42,768 nt of DNA. It comes from Sideroxyarcus sp. GTDB taxonomy: Bacteria; Pseudomonadota; Gammaproteobacteria; Burkholderiales; Gallionellaceae. The DNA lies in assembly GCA_030652215.1 (NCBI GenBank), contig JAUSBC010000033.1, forward strand, positions 1 through 42,768. Reading direction: 5' to 3'. Below the pieces are notes generated by a model, which made no database searches, had not been told where the DNA came from, and worked only from the letters and a program-made list of their open reading frames with translations. This document shows, one piece after another, positions 8,901-18,265 of this stretch. How positions within the stretch are numbered: position 1 is the stretch's first letter; the number at the start of each line of letters is the position of its first letter. Both the position numbers and the translations under genes were made by a program.

Positions 8901-9929
8901 GTGCTTAAGGTCGGAATCGTAGGCGGGACAGGTTATACCGGGGTTGAGTTGCTGCGGCTGCTGGCCGGGCATCCGCAGGTGCAGTTGCATGCCATCACTT
9001 CGCGCGCCGTCGCGGGCATGCCGGTCTGCCAGATGTTCCCCAGCCTGCGCGGTTATGTAAACCTGTCGTTCGCCCATCCCGATGCGGCACACCTCGACCA
9101 GTGCGACGTGGTGTTCTTCGCGACTCCCAATGGCATTGCCATGCAGCAAACACGGGCATTGCTGGAAGCGGGCGTGCGGGTGATAGACCTCGCGGCGGAT
9201 TTCCGCATCAAGAATATTGCCGAGTGGGAAAAATGGTACGGCATGACCCATGCCTGCCCCGAACTCGTTACCGAGGCGGTGTACGGCCTGCCCGAAGTCA
9301 ACCGCGCGCAGATCAAACAGGCAAGACTGGTGGCGAATCCCGGTTGTTATCCGACCGCCGTTCAGCTCGGCTTCATACCCTTGCTGGAAGCGGGGCTGAT
9401 CGAAGAGGGTTCGCTGATCGCCGACGCCAAGTCCGGCGTTTCCGGCGCGGGCCGCAAGGCCGAGATCCCCACTTTGTTTGCCGAAGCCTCGGACAATTTC
9501 AAGGCCTACGGCGTGGCCGGACACCGGCATCTGCCCGAGATCAGGCAAGGTCTGGCGACGGTGCTGGGCAAGCCGGTCGGGCTGACTTTCGTGCCGCACC
9601 TGACGCCGCTGATTCGCGGCATTCACGCCACGCTGTACGGACGGCTCAAAAAGGACGCGGACTTGCAGGCAGTGTTCGAGCAGCGTTATGCGGACGAGGC
9701 CTTCGTCGATGTGTTGCCCGCAGGCAGCATGCCCGAAACGCGCACTGTGCGCGGTTCCAACCTGTGCCGCATCGCGGTACACCGGCCGCAGGGCGGCGAT
9801 ACGGTGGTGGTGCTGTCGGTAATCGACAATCTGGTGAAAGGCGCCGCCGGTCAGGCCGTGCAGAACATGAACATCATGTTTGGCTTGCCGGAATCCGCCG
9901 GTCTGAATGTGATTCCCCTGTTACCCTGA
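8901..9929 (+). CDS. argC: N-acetyl-gamma-glutamyl-phosphate reductase
   Basis: NADPH-dependent third step of arginine synthesis, cytosolic. The N-terminal Rossmann motif GGTGYTG is at 8-14, and the catalytic cysteine lies in NPGCYPT (Cys149). Length 342 aa is typical. The start is GTG at 8901 with AAGGAT six bases before it. It lies alone behind the rpsI terminator and is followed one base after its stop by the DUF6776-like gene. Confidence 0.97.
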   Translation: MLKVGIVGGTGYTGVELLRLLAGHPQVQLHAITSRAVAGMPVCQMFPSLRGYVNLSFAHPDAAHLDQCDVVFFATPNGIAMQQTRALLEAGVRVIDLAADFRIKNIAEWEKWYGMTHACPELVTEAVYGLPEVNRAQIKQARLVANPGCYPTAVQLGFIPLLEAGLIEEGSLIADAKSGVSGAGRKAEIPTLFAEASDNFKAYGVAGHRHLPEIRQGLATVLGKPVGLTFVPHLTPLIRGIHATLYGRLKKDADLQAVFEQRYADEAFVDVLPAGSMPETRTVRGSNLCRIAVHRPQGGDTVVVLSVIDNLVKGAAGQAVQNMNIMFGLPESAGLNVIPLLP

Positions 9930-9930
9930 T

Positions 9931-10692
9931 ATGAAATTGATACGCAGCTTCCGGCGCAAGTTCAGCATCTCCGCGCCGCGTTTGTCGGTGCGGCCTATGG
10001 TGCCGTGGTATGTGCGCTGGGCGATTGCGGTGCCCGTCCTGATCGTGATCGGGTTCGCGGTCTTGTGGGCGTACGATTCCGGGCTTGAGTTGGCTGGCTT
10101 TCACCGCGGGCAGGCGGAACAGGAATTGAGCGAGTTGCGCGAGCGCGTGTTGTCTCTGGAAGCCGACAATGCCAACCAGGCGAACCAGATTGCGGCTTTT
10201 GAGCGTCAGGGGCAGATCGAGCGGGCTACCGGCGTTGAACTGGAAGTGCAGATGAAAAACCTGCGCGATGAGAATACCCGGCTCAAGGAAGATTTGCTGT
10301 TCTTCGACAACCTGCCGTTGACCGGCTCGCGCGAGGCCGAATTGTCCATCCATCGCCTGAAGGTCGAGGCGGATTCCCTGCCGGGCGAATATCACTTGCG
10401 CATGTTGCTGGTGCAAAGCGTGCAGCAGCGCGGCAAGGAGTTCAAGGGCAACCTGCAACTGGTGGTGAACGGCGAGCAGGACGGCAATAAAGTAGTGCTA
10501 CAATTCCCGCAGGAGGACTCGCCGCAGGATGTCGCTTCGCATCAATTGAGCTTCAAGTATTACCAGCGTGTCGACAAGGCTATTAAATTGCCGGCCGAAA
10601 TGAAACTCGAGAGCGTTCAGGTGCGCGTGTTCGAGAAAGGGATGCAGGAACCCAAGATCAAGCAGACGGTTTCTCTGCCGCCCTTGTCTTAA
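9931..10692 (+). CDS. Membrane-anchored coiled-coil protein, DUF6776-like
   Basis: A basic N-terminus is followed by one membrane segment (about residues 28-48), a heptad-rich region (about 55-105) and a beta-rich C-terminal domain, probably periplasmic. I recognise the arrangement as the family usually called DUF6776, found next to bactofilin and erpA in betaproteobacteria. The function is not known. It starts one base after argC, and bactofilin follows after 14 bases, so a link to bactofilin scaffolds is possible but is inference. Confidence 0.8.
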   Translation: MKLIRSFRRKFSISAPRLSVRPMVPWYVRWAIAVPVLIVIGFAVLWAYDSGLELAGFHRGQAEQELSELRERVLSLEADNANQANQIAAFERQGQIERATGVELEVQMKNLRDENTRLKEDLLFFDNLPLTGSREAELSIHRLKVEADSLPGEYHLRMLLVQSVQQRGKEFKGNLQLVVNGEQDGNKVVLQFPQEDSPQDVASHQLSFKYYQRVDKAIKLPAEMKLESVQVRVFEKGMQEPKIKQTVSLPPLS

Positions 10693-10706
10693 AGGAGAAG
10701 TTAAGA

Positions 10707-11111
10707 ATGTTCAGCAATCGGAATACCAAACCGCAGAACCGCATTGATTCGTTGGTGGGTGCGGGAACCCGGGTTGAAGGCAACGTCAATTTCACCGGCG
10801 GCCTGCGCGTGGACGGGGAAATCAAGGGCAGCGTCATTGCCGATACAAGCAAGGCGAGCACGCTGGTGTTGAGCGAGCAGGCGCGTGTGGAAGGCGAGAT
10901 CAGGGTTACCCATCTGGTCGTGAACGGTACGATAATCGGCCCGGTATATGCATCGGAGTATCTGGAACTGCAGGCCAAGGCCAAGGTCACAGGAGATGTC
11001 CATTACAAGACGCTGGAAATTCAATTGGGCGCAATCGTCGAAGGCAAGTTAATCCACCTGGCGGAAGCGGCAGACAAGGTGGTAGCGTTCAAGCTTGGCG
11101 CGGCCGAGTGA
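10707..11111 (+). CDS. Bactofilin (polymer-forming cytoskeletal protein)
   Basis: 134 aa, almost entirely a right-handed beta-helix core: [20 protein letters not shown] followed by the regularly spaced GEI..V/GPV..A repeats seen in bactofilins. It polymerises into filaments on the membrane and recruits cell-wall enzymes in studied species. It has a strong Shine-Dalgarno (AAGGAG, nine bases before the ATG). The cell-wall genes anmK and an M23 peptidase lie just downstream on the other strand. Bactofilins are often encoded beside M23 peptidases, so a functional link is plausible. Confidence 0.93.
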   Translation: MFSNRNTKPQNRIDSLVGAGTRVEGNVNFTGGLRVDGEIKGSVIADTSKASTLVLSEQARVEGEIRVTHLVVNGTIIGPVYASEYLELQAKAKVTGDVHYKTLEIQLGAIVEGKLIHLAEAADKVVAFKLGAAE

Positions 11112-11140
11112 GTCATAATCAAACAAATTTAGGAGAAAAC

Positions 11141-11491
11141 ATGAATACAGTGACCGAAATGCAAGACCCTCTGCTGTTTACGGATAATGCGGCAAACAAA
11201 GTGAAACAACTGATCGAGGAAGAGGGCAATGCCGACCTGAAGCTGCGCGTGTTCGTAAGCGGCGGCGGATGCTCCGGCTTCCAGTACGGATTCACTTTCG
11301 ACGAAGTCGCCAATGAAGACGACACTGTGATGACCAAGAATGGCGTGCAACTGCTGATCGACCCGATGAGCTTCCAGTATCTGGTTGGCGCGGAGATCGA
11401 CTACACAGAAGGCTTGGAAGGCTCGCAGTTTGTGATCAAGAACCCGAATGCCACCACCACCTGCGGTTGCGGCTCGTCGTTCTCGGCATAA
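11141..11491 (+). CDS. erpA: Iron-sulfur cluster insertion protein ErpA
   Basis: A-type carrier that hands Fe-S clusters to apo-enzymes. The three conserved cysteines are Cys44 ([10 protein letters not shown]) and Cys108/Cys110 in the terminal CGCGSSFSA. The ATG at 11141 with AGGAG six bases upstream gives 116 aa, the normal length; the longer frame from 11108 overlaps the bactofilin end and is not needed. A strong terminator follows. Confidence 0.95.
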   Translation: MNTVTEMQDPLLFTDNAANKVKQLIEEEGNADLKLRVFVSGGGCSGFQYGFTFDEVANEDDTVMTKNGVQLLIDPMSFQYLVGAEIDYTEGLEGSQFVIKNPNATTTCGCGSSFSA

Positions 11492-11515
11492 GCGAACAGG
11501 AAGTTGTAACAAGAG

Positions 11516-11539
11516 CGGGGCGCGAAAGCGCCCCGTTTT
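11516..11539 (+). terminator. Rho-independent terminator after erpA
   Basis: Eight-base GC arms (CGGGGCGC and its complement), a GAAA tetraloop and TTTT. Confidence 0.9.
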
Positions 11540-11569
11540 GTTTGTCCGGATAAAAGTATCTTCCGGTTT

Positions 11570-11628
11570 GGTGGGTGCGAATTTATTCGCACGCAGTCTG
11601 TATCAGTGCGAATAAATTCGCACCTACC
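11570..11628. repeat. Paired GTGCGAAT-type palindromes (REP-like)
   Basis: Two facing palindromes, one reading GTGCGAATTTATTCGCAC, the other GTGCGAATAAATTCGCAC plus CTACC. Same family as 38694-38719 and 40742-40827. It lies between the convergent erpA and anmK genes. Confidence 0.85.
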
Positions 11629-11668
11629 AATGCAGCCAAATATATTGAGTCAAAGGAAGGTTTTTGGT

Positions 11669-12769
11669 TTAGGCGGGATAAATCGCGCCCAGTACGCAAG
11701 GATGCTTCGCCCCCGTAACCGCAGGCAGGTTGCCCGGTCTCAAGTTCAAAGCCTGCTGCGCCAGCCAGGCGAAGGCGATGGCCTCCATCCAGTCGGCGGC
11801 GATGCCCAGCACTTCGGTCTTTTGAATGCGGCATTGCGGTAGCGCGCGCTGCAAATGCGAGACCAGTGCCGTGTTGTGCGCACCGCCGCCGCACAGATAG
11901 ATGTCTTTCGCTCCCGCACAGAAACGCTGCACGGCAGCGGCGATGCTGTCGCCGCTGAGCGCGAGCAGCGTGGCTTGCACATCTTCCAACGCTTCGTTTC
12001 CGGTGAGATATCTTTCCAGCCAGGCAAGGTTGAACAGATCGCGTCCCGTGCTTTTGGGCGGTGCTGCCGCGAAGAAAGGTTCGGCCAGCAACCTTTGCAG
12101 CAATGCCGGAATGACTGTGCCGCCGGCTGCCCAGACGCCGTCCTTGTCGTAGGGCTTGCCCTGATGGCGGGCGATCCATGCATCCAGCAGCAGGTTGCCG
12201 GGTCCGGTGTCGAAGCCGGTCGTGCTTTTGCCGGGAGGCAGGTCGGTCAGGTTGGCGATGCCGCCGATGTTGAGTATGGCGCGGTGGATGTGCGGGTGGC
12301 GCAACACGCGGTCATGGAAAGCGGGCACCAGCGGCGCGCCCTGGCCGCCTGCGGCGATGTCGCGGCTGCGAAAATCGCTCACCACATGAATGCCGGTCAT
12401 CTCCGCCAGTTTCGCTGCATTGTTGAGTTGCACCGTGTAGCCGTGTTCCGGGCGATGGCGCACGGTCTGGCCGTGGCAACCGATGGCCTGTACCTGAGCG
12501 GCAGGCACGCCGGCCTGCTTGAGCAGGGCATGTGTTGCCTCGGCGTATTCGCGCGCCAGGCGGTTGCCCACGAGTTGCGACTGGTGCAATTCATCCGGTG
12601 AAGGCTGGTGCAAAGCAAGCAACGCTTGCTTCAGCGGTTCCGGGTAAGGCTGGAAATGGCTGGAAACCAGGCGGGGCGATGCTTGCGAGAGATCGACCAA
12701 TGCGGCATCGACACCGTCCAGGCTGGTGCCGGACATGATGCCGATGTAGAGGTCGGAGGGACTGCTCAA
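11669..12769 (-). CDS. anmK: Anhydro-N-acetylmuramic acid kinase
   Basis: Converts 1,6-anhydroMurNAc to MurNAc-6-phosphate in peptidoglycan recycling. The family signature GIMSGTSLDGVD lies at about residues 10-21. HGQTVRH and the DTGPGN segment are also present. Length 366 aa is typical. The start is TTG at 12769, one base after the upstream stop; the internal ATG would cut the first beta strand, so TTG is preferred despite a weak ribosome site. It shares a transcript with the M23 peptidase, linking wall cleavage to wall recycling. Confidence 0.95.
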   Translation of the reverse strand: MSSPSDLYIGIMSGTSLDGVDAALVDLSQASPRLVSSHFQPYPEPLKQALLALHQPSPDELHQSQLVGNRLAREYAEATHALLKQAGVPAAQVQAIGCHGQTVRHRPEHGYTVQLNNAAKLAEMTGIHVVSDFRSRDIAAGGQGAPLVPAFHDRVLRHPHIHRAILNIGGIANLTDLPPGKSTTGFDTGPGNLLLDAWIARHQGKPYDKDGVWAAGGTVIPALLQRLLAEPFFAAAPPKSTGRDLFNLAWLERYLTGNEALEDVQATLLALSGDSIAAAVQRFCAGAKDIYLCGGGAHNTALVSHLQRALPQCRIQKTEVLGIAADWMEAIAFAWLAQQALNLRPGNLPAVTGAKHPCVLGAIYPA

Positions 12770-12770
12770 G

Positions 12771-14069
12771 CTAGTCCAGTTTTGCGATGCGCATGCTGCG
12801 GAACGTATCCAGTTGTCCGAACAGGTCGCGGGTGACTTCCATGAAGGCGGTCTGTTGCGCTTCGCTGATGGGCTTGCCGTCCGGCAGCGCCACTTTCAGC
12901 GGGTCGCGATGCACGCCTTTTTGTTGAAATTCGTAGTGCAGGTGCGGGCCGCTGGTCATGCCGGTCATGCCGACGTAGCCGACGATCTGGCCCTGTCCCA
13001 GGCGCTGGCCTTTTTTGATGCCGCTGGCAAAACGCGACAGGTGGCCGTATACCGTAGTGAAGTTGCCCTGATGGCTCACCTTCACCACATTGCCGTAACC
13101 GCCCTGCGCGCCGACGAAAGTGACGACGCCGTCGGAAGTGACCTTGACCTTGGTGCCTATGGGTGCCGCGTAGTCCACGCCTTTGTGCGCGCGCCACTTG
13201 TTCAGCACCGGATGCAGGCGCGATTTGCTGAAACCGGAACTCACGCGCGAAAACTCGAGGGGCGAGCGCAGGAAAGCCTTGTGCATGCTCTTGCCTTCTG
13301 GCGAGTAATAGTCGCCGGTGAATTCTGTAGTCTGGAAATAGGCCGCGCGGAAAACCCGCCCGTGGTTGACGAACTCGGCGGAGAGAATGCGTCCGGTGCG
13401 CGCCGGCTCGCCGTTGATGTAGTTCATCTCGTAAATCACCGTGAACTTGTCGCCCTTGCGCAGATCGCGGTGGAAATCGACGTCGCCGCCGAAAATATCC
13501 GATAACTGGTTGGCGGCCGGATCGGGCAAGCCGACTTCGTCGGTTGCGGAAAACAGATTGGTCTTGATCTCGCCGGTGCGGATCTGGATGCGCTTTTCGA
13601 CGAGTGCGGCCAGCGTGCGGGCCTTGAAGCCGCTGCCGCTGCGTTCGATGATTACCTGATGGGCATCGTTGCCCATGTAGCGCAGCGCCAGCAGCGCGCC
13701 GACGGCGTCGGTTTCAGCTTGCACTTCCTTGCCCACGGGCAGTTGGCGCAAACCCTCGGCGGACTTGCTCTTGCGCAGGAAATCGCTGGCGGCCGAGTCT
13801 TCCACATTGAGGCGGCGCAACAGTTCGGCCACGGTGTCGCCGCGCTGGATGCGTTCGCTGCGCCAGAATGAAGTAACAATGCCAGCATTGGGGGCGGAAG
13901 CTGGCAGCGCGATTTCCTCGATCACGGTCTTGATTTCGCGCGAACCTGCATCGGTGTGCGGCATGATGCCGAAGGCGGTCACCACACCCAGCAAAGGCAG
14001 GGTGGACAGGGTGACGAACCAACGCAGCTTCATTTTGTGCGCGTGAGACAAGGTGTTTTGCGGTAACAT
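12771..14069 (-). CDS. M23-family peptidoglycan metallopeptidase (MepM-like)
   Basis: Zn-dependent DD-endopeptidase of the cell envelope. A membrane anchor or signal segment lies at about residues 15-36, an OapA/LysM-like region at about 64-120, and the LytM domain at about 265-385. The metal ligands are visible: HKGVD (His295, Asp299) and GPHLHYE (His378). ATG 14069 is chosen because of GGAGG six bases upstream. It is directly followed by anmK and lies near a bactofilin gene, a common cell-shape grouping. Confidence 0.93.
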   Translation of the reverse strand: MLPQNTLSHAHKMKLRWFVTLSTLPLLGVVTAFGIMPHTDAGSREIKTVIEEIALPASAPNAGIVTSFWRSERIQRGDTVAELLRRLNVEDSAASDFLRKSKSAEGLRQLPVGKEVQAETDAVGALLALRYMGNDAHQVIIERSGSGFKARTLAALVEKRIQIRTGEIKTNLFSATDEVGLPDPAANQLSDIFGGDVDFHRDLRKGDKFTVIYEMNYINGEPARTGRILSAEFVNHGRVFRAAYFQTTEFTGDYYSPEGKSMHKAFLRSPLEFSRVSSGFSKSRLHPVLNKWRAHKGVDYAAPIGTKVKVTSDGVVTFVGAQGGYGNVVKVSHQGNFTTVYGHLSRFASGIKKGQRLGQGQIVGYVGMTGMTSGPHLHYEFQQKGVHRDPLKVALPDGKPISEAQQTAFMEVTRDLFGQLDTFRSMRIAKLD

Positions 14070-14228
14070 TCGCGCCTCCCAAGGCGGCAGTGCTTGTGAA
14101 TGTCCGTAGATACATTATCGGCAGACAACAAGACTTATTGAATTTTAGGGCGCCACTCTAACAGAAAGCGGCAACCCCTCAAAACCCGCATAAACACTGG
14201 GTCAGATACAGACAAGCGGTATTTCAAT

Positions 14229-15425
14229 ATGTGTCAACAAGAAATCCTCAATCAAATCAAACGCGGCAGCGAAGAATTGCTGCTCGAATCCGAACTGATC
14301 AAGAAGCTGGAGCAGGGCCGACCGCTGCGCGTCAAAGCCGGTTTCGACCCCACTGCACCCGACTTGCACCTCGGCCACACGGTTTTGTTGAACAAGATGC
14401 GCCAGTTGCAGGACCTCGGCCACCACGCCCTGTTCCTGATCGGCGACTTCACCGGCATGATCGGCGACCCCACCGGCAAAAACACCACGCGACCGCCGTT
14501 GACGCGCGAGCAGGTGCTTGCCAATGCGCAGAGTTATAAAGACCAAGTGTTCAAAGTGCTCGACCCGGCGAAGACCGAAGTCGTGTTCAACTCCACCTGG
14601 ATGGACAAGTTCAGCGCGGTCGACCTGATCAAGTTGGCGGCCACCCACACCGTGGCACAGATGCTGGAACGCGACGACTTCGGCAAGCGCTACCGCGCCG
14701 GCCAGCCCATCGCCATCCACGAATTCATCTACCCGCTGGTGCAGGGCTACGACTCCGTCGCGCTCAAGGCCGATATCGAACTCGGCGGCACCGACCAGAA
14801 ATTCAACCTGCTGATGGGGCGCGAATTGCAGCGCCACTTTGGCCAGCCGACGCAATGCATATTGACCATGCCGTTGCTGGAAGGTCTGGACGGCGTCAAC
14901 AAGATGTCCAAATCGCTGGGCAACTATATCGGCGTCACCGATACGCCTACCGACATGTTCGGCAAACTCATGTCCGTTTCCGACGACCTGATGTGGCGTT
15001 ACCTCGAATTGCTTTCCTTCCGCAGCCTGGCGCAGATCGCCAACTTCAAGGAAGAAGTGAACAACGGCCGCAACCCGCGCGACATCAAAGTGCTGCTGGC
15101 GCAGGAAATCGTCGCCCGCTTCCATTCGCAAAAGGCGGCCGAGGATGCACTGGCCGAATTCGAGGCGCGTTTCCAGAAAGGCGTGCTGCCGGACGACATG
15201 CCGGAAATCGGCGTTTCCTGTGCCGAAGGCCAGATCGGTATCGCCCAATTGCTCAAACAGGCCAACCTCGTTGCCAGCACTTCCGAGGCTTTGCGCATGA
15301 TAGATGCCGGCGCGGTCAAGCTCGACGGCGAAAAAATCAGCGATAAAGCCTTGCAAATCAAGGCCGGAGCTGTCGTTGTGGCGCAGGTCGGCAAGCGCAA
15401 ATTCGGCCGGATCACGGTGCAGTAA
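14229..15425 (+). CDS. tyrS: Tyrosyl-tRNA synthetase
   Basis: Class I aminoacyl-tRNA synthetase charging tRNA-Tyr. The HIGH-type motif is HLGH at 47-50 and KMSKS is at 225-229. An S4 RNA-binding domain closes the protein (about 330-398). Length 398 aa fits the TyrZ-like branch, which is common in betaproteobacteria. The ribosome site before ATG 14229 is weak. It is divergent from the M23 gene. Confidence 0.97.
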   Translation: MCQQEILNQIKRGSEELLLESELIKKLEQGRPLRVKAGFDPTAPDLHLGHTVLLNKMRQLQDLGHHALFLIGDFTGMIGDPTGKNTTRPPLTREQVLANAQSYKDQVFKVLDPAKTEVVFNSTWMDKFSAVDLIKLAATHTVAQMLERDDFGKRYRAGQPIAIHEFIYPLVQGYDSVALKADIELGGTDQKFNLLMGRELQRHFGQPTQCILTMPLLEGLDGVNKMSKSLGNYIGVTDTPTDMFGKLMSVSDDLMWRYLELLSFRSLAQIANFKEEVNNGRNPRDIKVLLAQEIVARFHSQKAAEDALAEFEARFQKGVLPDDMPEIGVSCAEGQIGIAQLLKQANLVASTSEALRMIDAGAVKLDGEKISDKALQIKAGAVVVAQVGKRKFGRITVQ

Positions 15426-15432
15426 ATATCGG

Positions 15433-15461
15433 TTGTGGAATAAGCGGTTGTTTTGTAGAAT
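15433..15461 (+). promoter_or_regulatory. Sigma-70 promoter of the rpsU-yqeY-dnaG-rpoD cluster
   Basis: TTGTGG (15433-15438), a 17-base spacer and TAGAAT (15456-15461), 36 bases before rpsU. Confidence 0.75.
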
Positions 15462-15497
15462 CGCGCCCTCGAATTTTTGGTAAAAGGTAGTCTGTCC

Positions 15498-15710
15498 ATG
15501 ACAACTGTACGTGTAAAAGAGAATGAGCCGTTCGAAGTGGCAATGCGCCGCTTCAAGCGTTCTGTGGAAAAAACCGGTCTGCTGACCGAACTGCGCGCTC
15601 GCGAGTTCTACGAGAAGCCCACAGCAGAACGCAAGCGCAAGCTGGCCGCTGCCGTCAAGCGCCACTACAAGCGCCTGCGCAGCCAGACTCTGCCGCCTAA
15701 GCTGTATTAA
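15498..15710 (+). CDS. rpsU: 30S ribosomal protein S21
   Basis: 70 aa, highly basic. It begins [20 protein letters not shown], which is the S21 signature, and ends [14 protein letters not shown] 15498 is the conserved start; the few codons upstream are leader. It is the first gene of the macromolecular-synthesis cluster and is followed by a strong terminator, which would make S21 more abundant than the downstream products. Confidence 0.97.
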   Translation: MTTVRVKENEPFEVAMRRFKRSVEKTGLLTELRAREFYEKPTAERKRKLAAAVKRHYKRLRSQTLPPKLY

Positions 15711-15724
15711 TTCTTTCCATAAGC

Positions 15725-15762
15725 AACGCCGCAATCCGTAGTGGTTGCGGCGTTTGTTTTTT
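15725..15762 (+). terminator. Terminator (attenuator) after rpsU
   Basis: Perfect ten-base arms (AACGCCGCAA and its complement) with a ten-base loop and a T-rich tail, ending four bases before the yqeY ATG. Partial read-through would be needed to reach dnaG and rpoD from the rpsU promoter, as in the E. coli operon. Confidence 0.85.
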
Positions 15763-15765
15763 GCG

Positions 15766-16212
15766 ATGAGTCTGAAACAGCAAATCACCGAAGACATGAA
15801 AACCGCGATGCGTGCCAAGGAAACGGCGCGTCTCGGGGCGATTCGTCTGTTGCTCGCGGCCATGAAGCAGCGCGAGGTGGATGAGCGCATCGAACTGACC
15901 GATGCCGACGTGGTTGCCATCATCGAAAAGATGCTGAAGCAGCGCCGCGATTCCATCAGCCAGTACAAGGCGGCCAACCGCCAGGATCTGGTGGATGTCG
16001 AGGAATTCGAAGTCACCGTGCTGCAGACCTACATGCCGCAGCAACTGAGCGAGGCTGAGATTGCAGCCGCGATTGCCGAGGCCATTGCCTCGACAGGCGC
16101 GGCTGGCCCGCAGGATATGGGCAAGGTGATGGGCGTGGTCAAAGCCAAGTTAGCCGGACGTGCCGACATGGGCAAGGTGTCCGGTCTCATAAAAGCGCAG
16201 CTCACAAAATAA
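15766..16212 (+). CDS. GatB/YqeY domain protein
   Basis: 148 aa, helical, starting MSLKQQITEDMKTAMRAKE and ending with the tRNA-interacting tail-domain-like DMGKVMGVVKAKLAGRADM block. This is typical of YqeY, a stand-alone relative of the GatB C-terminal domain. Its function is not firmly known. ATG 15766 is the conserved start but has no good Shine-Dalgarno because the rpsU terminator ends just before it. It stands between rpsU and dnaG, as is usual in betaproteobacteria. Confidence 0.93.
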   Translation: MSLKQQITEDMKTAMRAKETARLGAIRLLLAAMKQREVDERIELTDADVVAIIEKMLKQRRDSISQYKAANRQDLVDVEEFEVTVLQTYMPQQLSEAEIAAAIAEAIASTGAAGPQDMGKVMGVVKAKLAGRADMGKVSGLIKAQLTK

Positions 16213-16221
16213 TATGAAGAG

Positions 16222-16320
16222 ATTCCCTCCCCCTCGCAGGGGGAGGGCTAGGGTGGGGGTAGATGCTATACACGACTCCCACCCCCATCCCAACCTTCCC
16301 CCTTGCAGGGGGAAGGAGTA
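16222..16320. repeat. G/C-tract inverted repeat between yqeY and dnaG
   Basis: A left half with CCCCCTCGCAGGGGGAGGG and GGGTGGGGG faces a right half with CCCACCCCCATCCC and CCCCCTTGCAGGGGGAAGG. Each half is itself a hairpin. Related CTCCC/GGGAG sequence lies at 34205-34252. Confidence 0.85.
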
Positions 16321-16363
16321 CAAAAAGGCCGGCATTCTCAATACGACGTGACGCGAGGGCAGA

Positions 16364-18097
16364 GTGATTCCAAAAAGCTTCATTCAGGATCTGCTCAATC
16401 GCCTCGACATCGTGGACGTGATCGAGCGTTATCTTCCGCTCAAGAAGGCCGGTGCCAACTTCGTCGCCTGCTGTCCCTTCCATAACGAAAAATCCCCGTC
16501 TTTCACGGTCAGCCAGTCCAAGCAGTTCTATCACTGCTTCGGCTGCGGCGCGCACGGCACGGCCATCGGCTTTGTCATGGAGCACACCGGCATGGGCTTC
16601 GTGGAGGCGGTGGAAGACCTGGCCAAGAGCATCGGCGTCACCGTGCCGCAGGAAGCCTCCAACGTGCCGCAGCACAAGGTCGCGCCCGATCTGTATGACC
16701 TGATGCAGGCCGCCACACGTTACTACCGCGAACAACTCAAAAAGAATCAGCGCGCCATCGACTACCTCAAACGCCGCGGACTCTCCGGCGAAGTCGCCGC
16801 GCGCTTCGGCATCGGCTACTCGCCGGACGACTGGCAAAACCTGAAAGCCGCCGTGCCCAACTACCAGGACGCCTCGCTGGTCGAGACCGGTCTTGTGATC
16901 GAAGGCGAGGGCGGCAAACGCTACGACCGCTTCCGCGACCGCATCATGTTCCCCATCGTCAACGTGCGCGGACAGGTCATCGGTTTCGGCGGGCGCGTGC
17001 TGGACAAGGGCGAGCCCAAATACCTCAATTCGCCGGAAACGCCGTTGTTCGAAAAAGGCCACGAACTCTACGGCCTGTACCAGGCGCAAAAATCCATCCG
17101 CGCGCAGCAGCGCGTGATCGTGGTCGAAGGCTACATGGACGTGGTGGCGCTGGCGCAGAACGGCGTGGAATACGCAGTCGCCACGTTGGGCACAGCCACC
17201 ACGCCGTTCCATGTGCAGAAGTTATTGCGCCTGTGCGATCAAGTGGTGTTCTGCTTCGACGGCGACAAGCCCGGCCAAAAAGCCGCCTGGCGCGCGCTGG
17301 AAAACGCGCTGCCACAACTGGTGGACGGTAAACGCCTCGGCTTCCTGTTCCTGCCCGAAGAGCACGACCCCGACACCTATATCCGCGAATTTGGCACCGA
17401 CGCCTTCGAGCACGAGCTCGACAACTCCCTGCCGCTGTCCGGTTATCTGTTGCGCGAACTCACCGCACAGGTCGATCTGAAGACGCAGGAAGGTCGCAGC
17501 ACCCTGCTCAAGAACGCCCAGCCGCTGCTCACCGCCATCACCGCGCCCACTACGGCGCTGCTGTTGCGCAAGGAAGTGGCCGCGCTGGCCGGGGTCACGC
17601 AGGCGGAACTGGAAGCGCTCTGGTCCATCAAACCCATCGCTGCACCGCAACGGCAGGCACCGGCCAAAGCGAAGCGCAGTGCGCCTTCCGGCGGGCTGCG
17701 CATCCTGTTGCGCTGTCTGGTGATGAAGCCCGAGCTGGCGCGCGAACTGCCCCGCGATATGCACAGCGAGGGCAACGAAGGCGCCGCCATTGCCGCGCTG
17801 GCCGACTGGCTGCACGAGTCGGCGGACGAAACCAGCACGGCGGCGATGATCCAGCATTTCCAGGGCACCGTGCACGAGCCGGTTTTTGCCGCCGCGCAGG
17901 GCGAGGTCATGCAGTGGGGCGAGGATTTCGATGTCCAGGCCGAATTTGCGGGAATTCTGCGCAAGATGCGGCGCGAGGCGGTCGAATCCGAAATGACCGC
18001 GCTGCAGGCAAAAGGGCTGGCGATGGACGAATCGGAACGGGCGCGCCACGACCAGCTTAAAGAGGAATTGAAGCAACTGAAGGCCCAAGTTAGCTGA
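16364..18097 (+). CDS. dnaG: DNA primase
   Basis: Makes RNA primers at the replication fork. The N-terminal CHC2 zinc finger is visible (Cys37, His40, Cys58, Cys61 in CPFHNEKSPSF...YHCFGCG). The Toprim core follows, with VVEGYMDVVAL near 250 and CFDGDKPGQKA. The C-terminal helicase-binding region ends in a coiled helix. The start is GTG 16364, giving 577 aa, the usual length. It lies between yqeY and rpoD, as in the classic cluster. Confidence 0.97.
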   Translation: MIPKSFIQDLLNRLDIVDVIERYLPLKKAGANFVACCPFHNEKSPSFTVSQSKQFYHCFGCGAHGTAIGFVMEHTGMGFVEAVEDLAKSIGVTVPQEASNVPQHKVAPDLYDLMQAATRYYREQLKKNQRAIDYLKRRGLSGEVAARFGIGYSPDDWQNLKAAVPNYQDASLVETGLVIEGEGGKRYDRFRDRIMFPIVNVRGQVIGFGGRVLDKGEPKYLNSPETPLFEKGHELYGLYQAQKSIRAQQRVIVVEGYMDVVALAQNGVEYAVATLGTATTPFHVQKLLRLCDQVVFCFDGDKPGQKAAWRALENALPQLVDGKRLGFLFLPEEHDPDTYIREFGTDAFEHELDNSLPLSGYLLRELTAQVDLKTQEGRSTLLKNAQPLLTAITAPTTALLLRKEVAALAGVTQAELEALWSIKPIAAPQRQAPAKAKRSAPSGGLRILLRCLVMKPELARELPRDMHSEGNEGAAIAALADWLHESADETSTAAMIQHFQGTVHEPVFAAAQGEVMQWGEDFDVQAEFAGILRKMRREAVESEMTALQAKGLAMDESERARHDQLKEELKQLKAQVS

Positions 18098-18182
18098 AAA
18101 AAGTGGCATCAGGCACGTAAATTGCAAAAGGTTCGGAAGCGGGCAAATGCAGCTAAGCTTCGGAAATGTTTTAGAAATCAGG

Positions 18183-18188
18183 TATAAT
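18183..18188 (+). promoter_or_regulatory. Probable rpoD promoter, -10 box
   Basis: A perfect TATAAT (18183-18188). The only -35 candidate at proper distance (TTCGGA, 18159-18164) is weak. It lies about 78 bases before the rpoD ATG and would give rpoD its own transcript. Confidence 0.55.
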
Positions 18189-18265
18189 CCGCGCCCTTTT
18201 CGACGGCACCACTTTTTTTGAGTGCCGTGTTTTTCGAGTACGAATCAACTTTGGGAAACCTCAAA

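Noticed and set aside
11570..11628. CRISPR array
   Set aside because: The repeats here and at 38694 and 40742 are palindromes without regular spacers, and no cas gene is present.
14202..16016. Long minus-strand open frame (604 codons)
   Set aside because: Lies opposite tyrS, rpsU and yqeY, whose identity is certain; no family motif on this strand.
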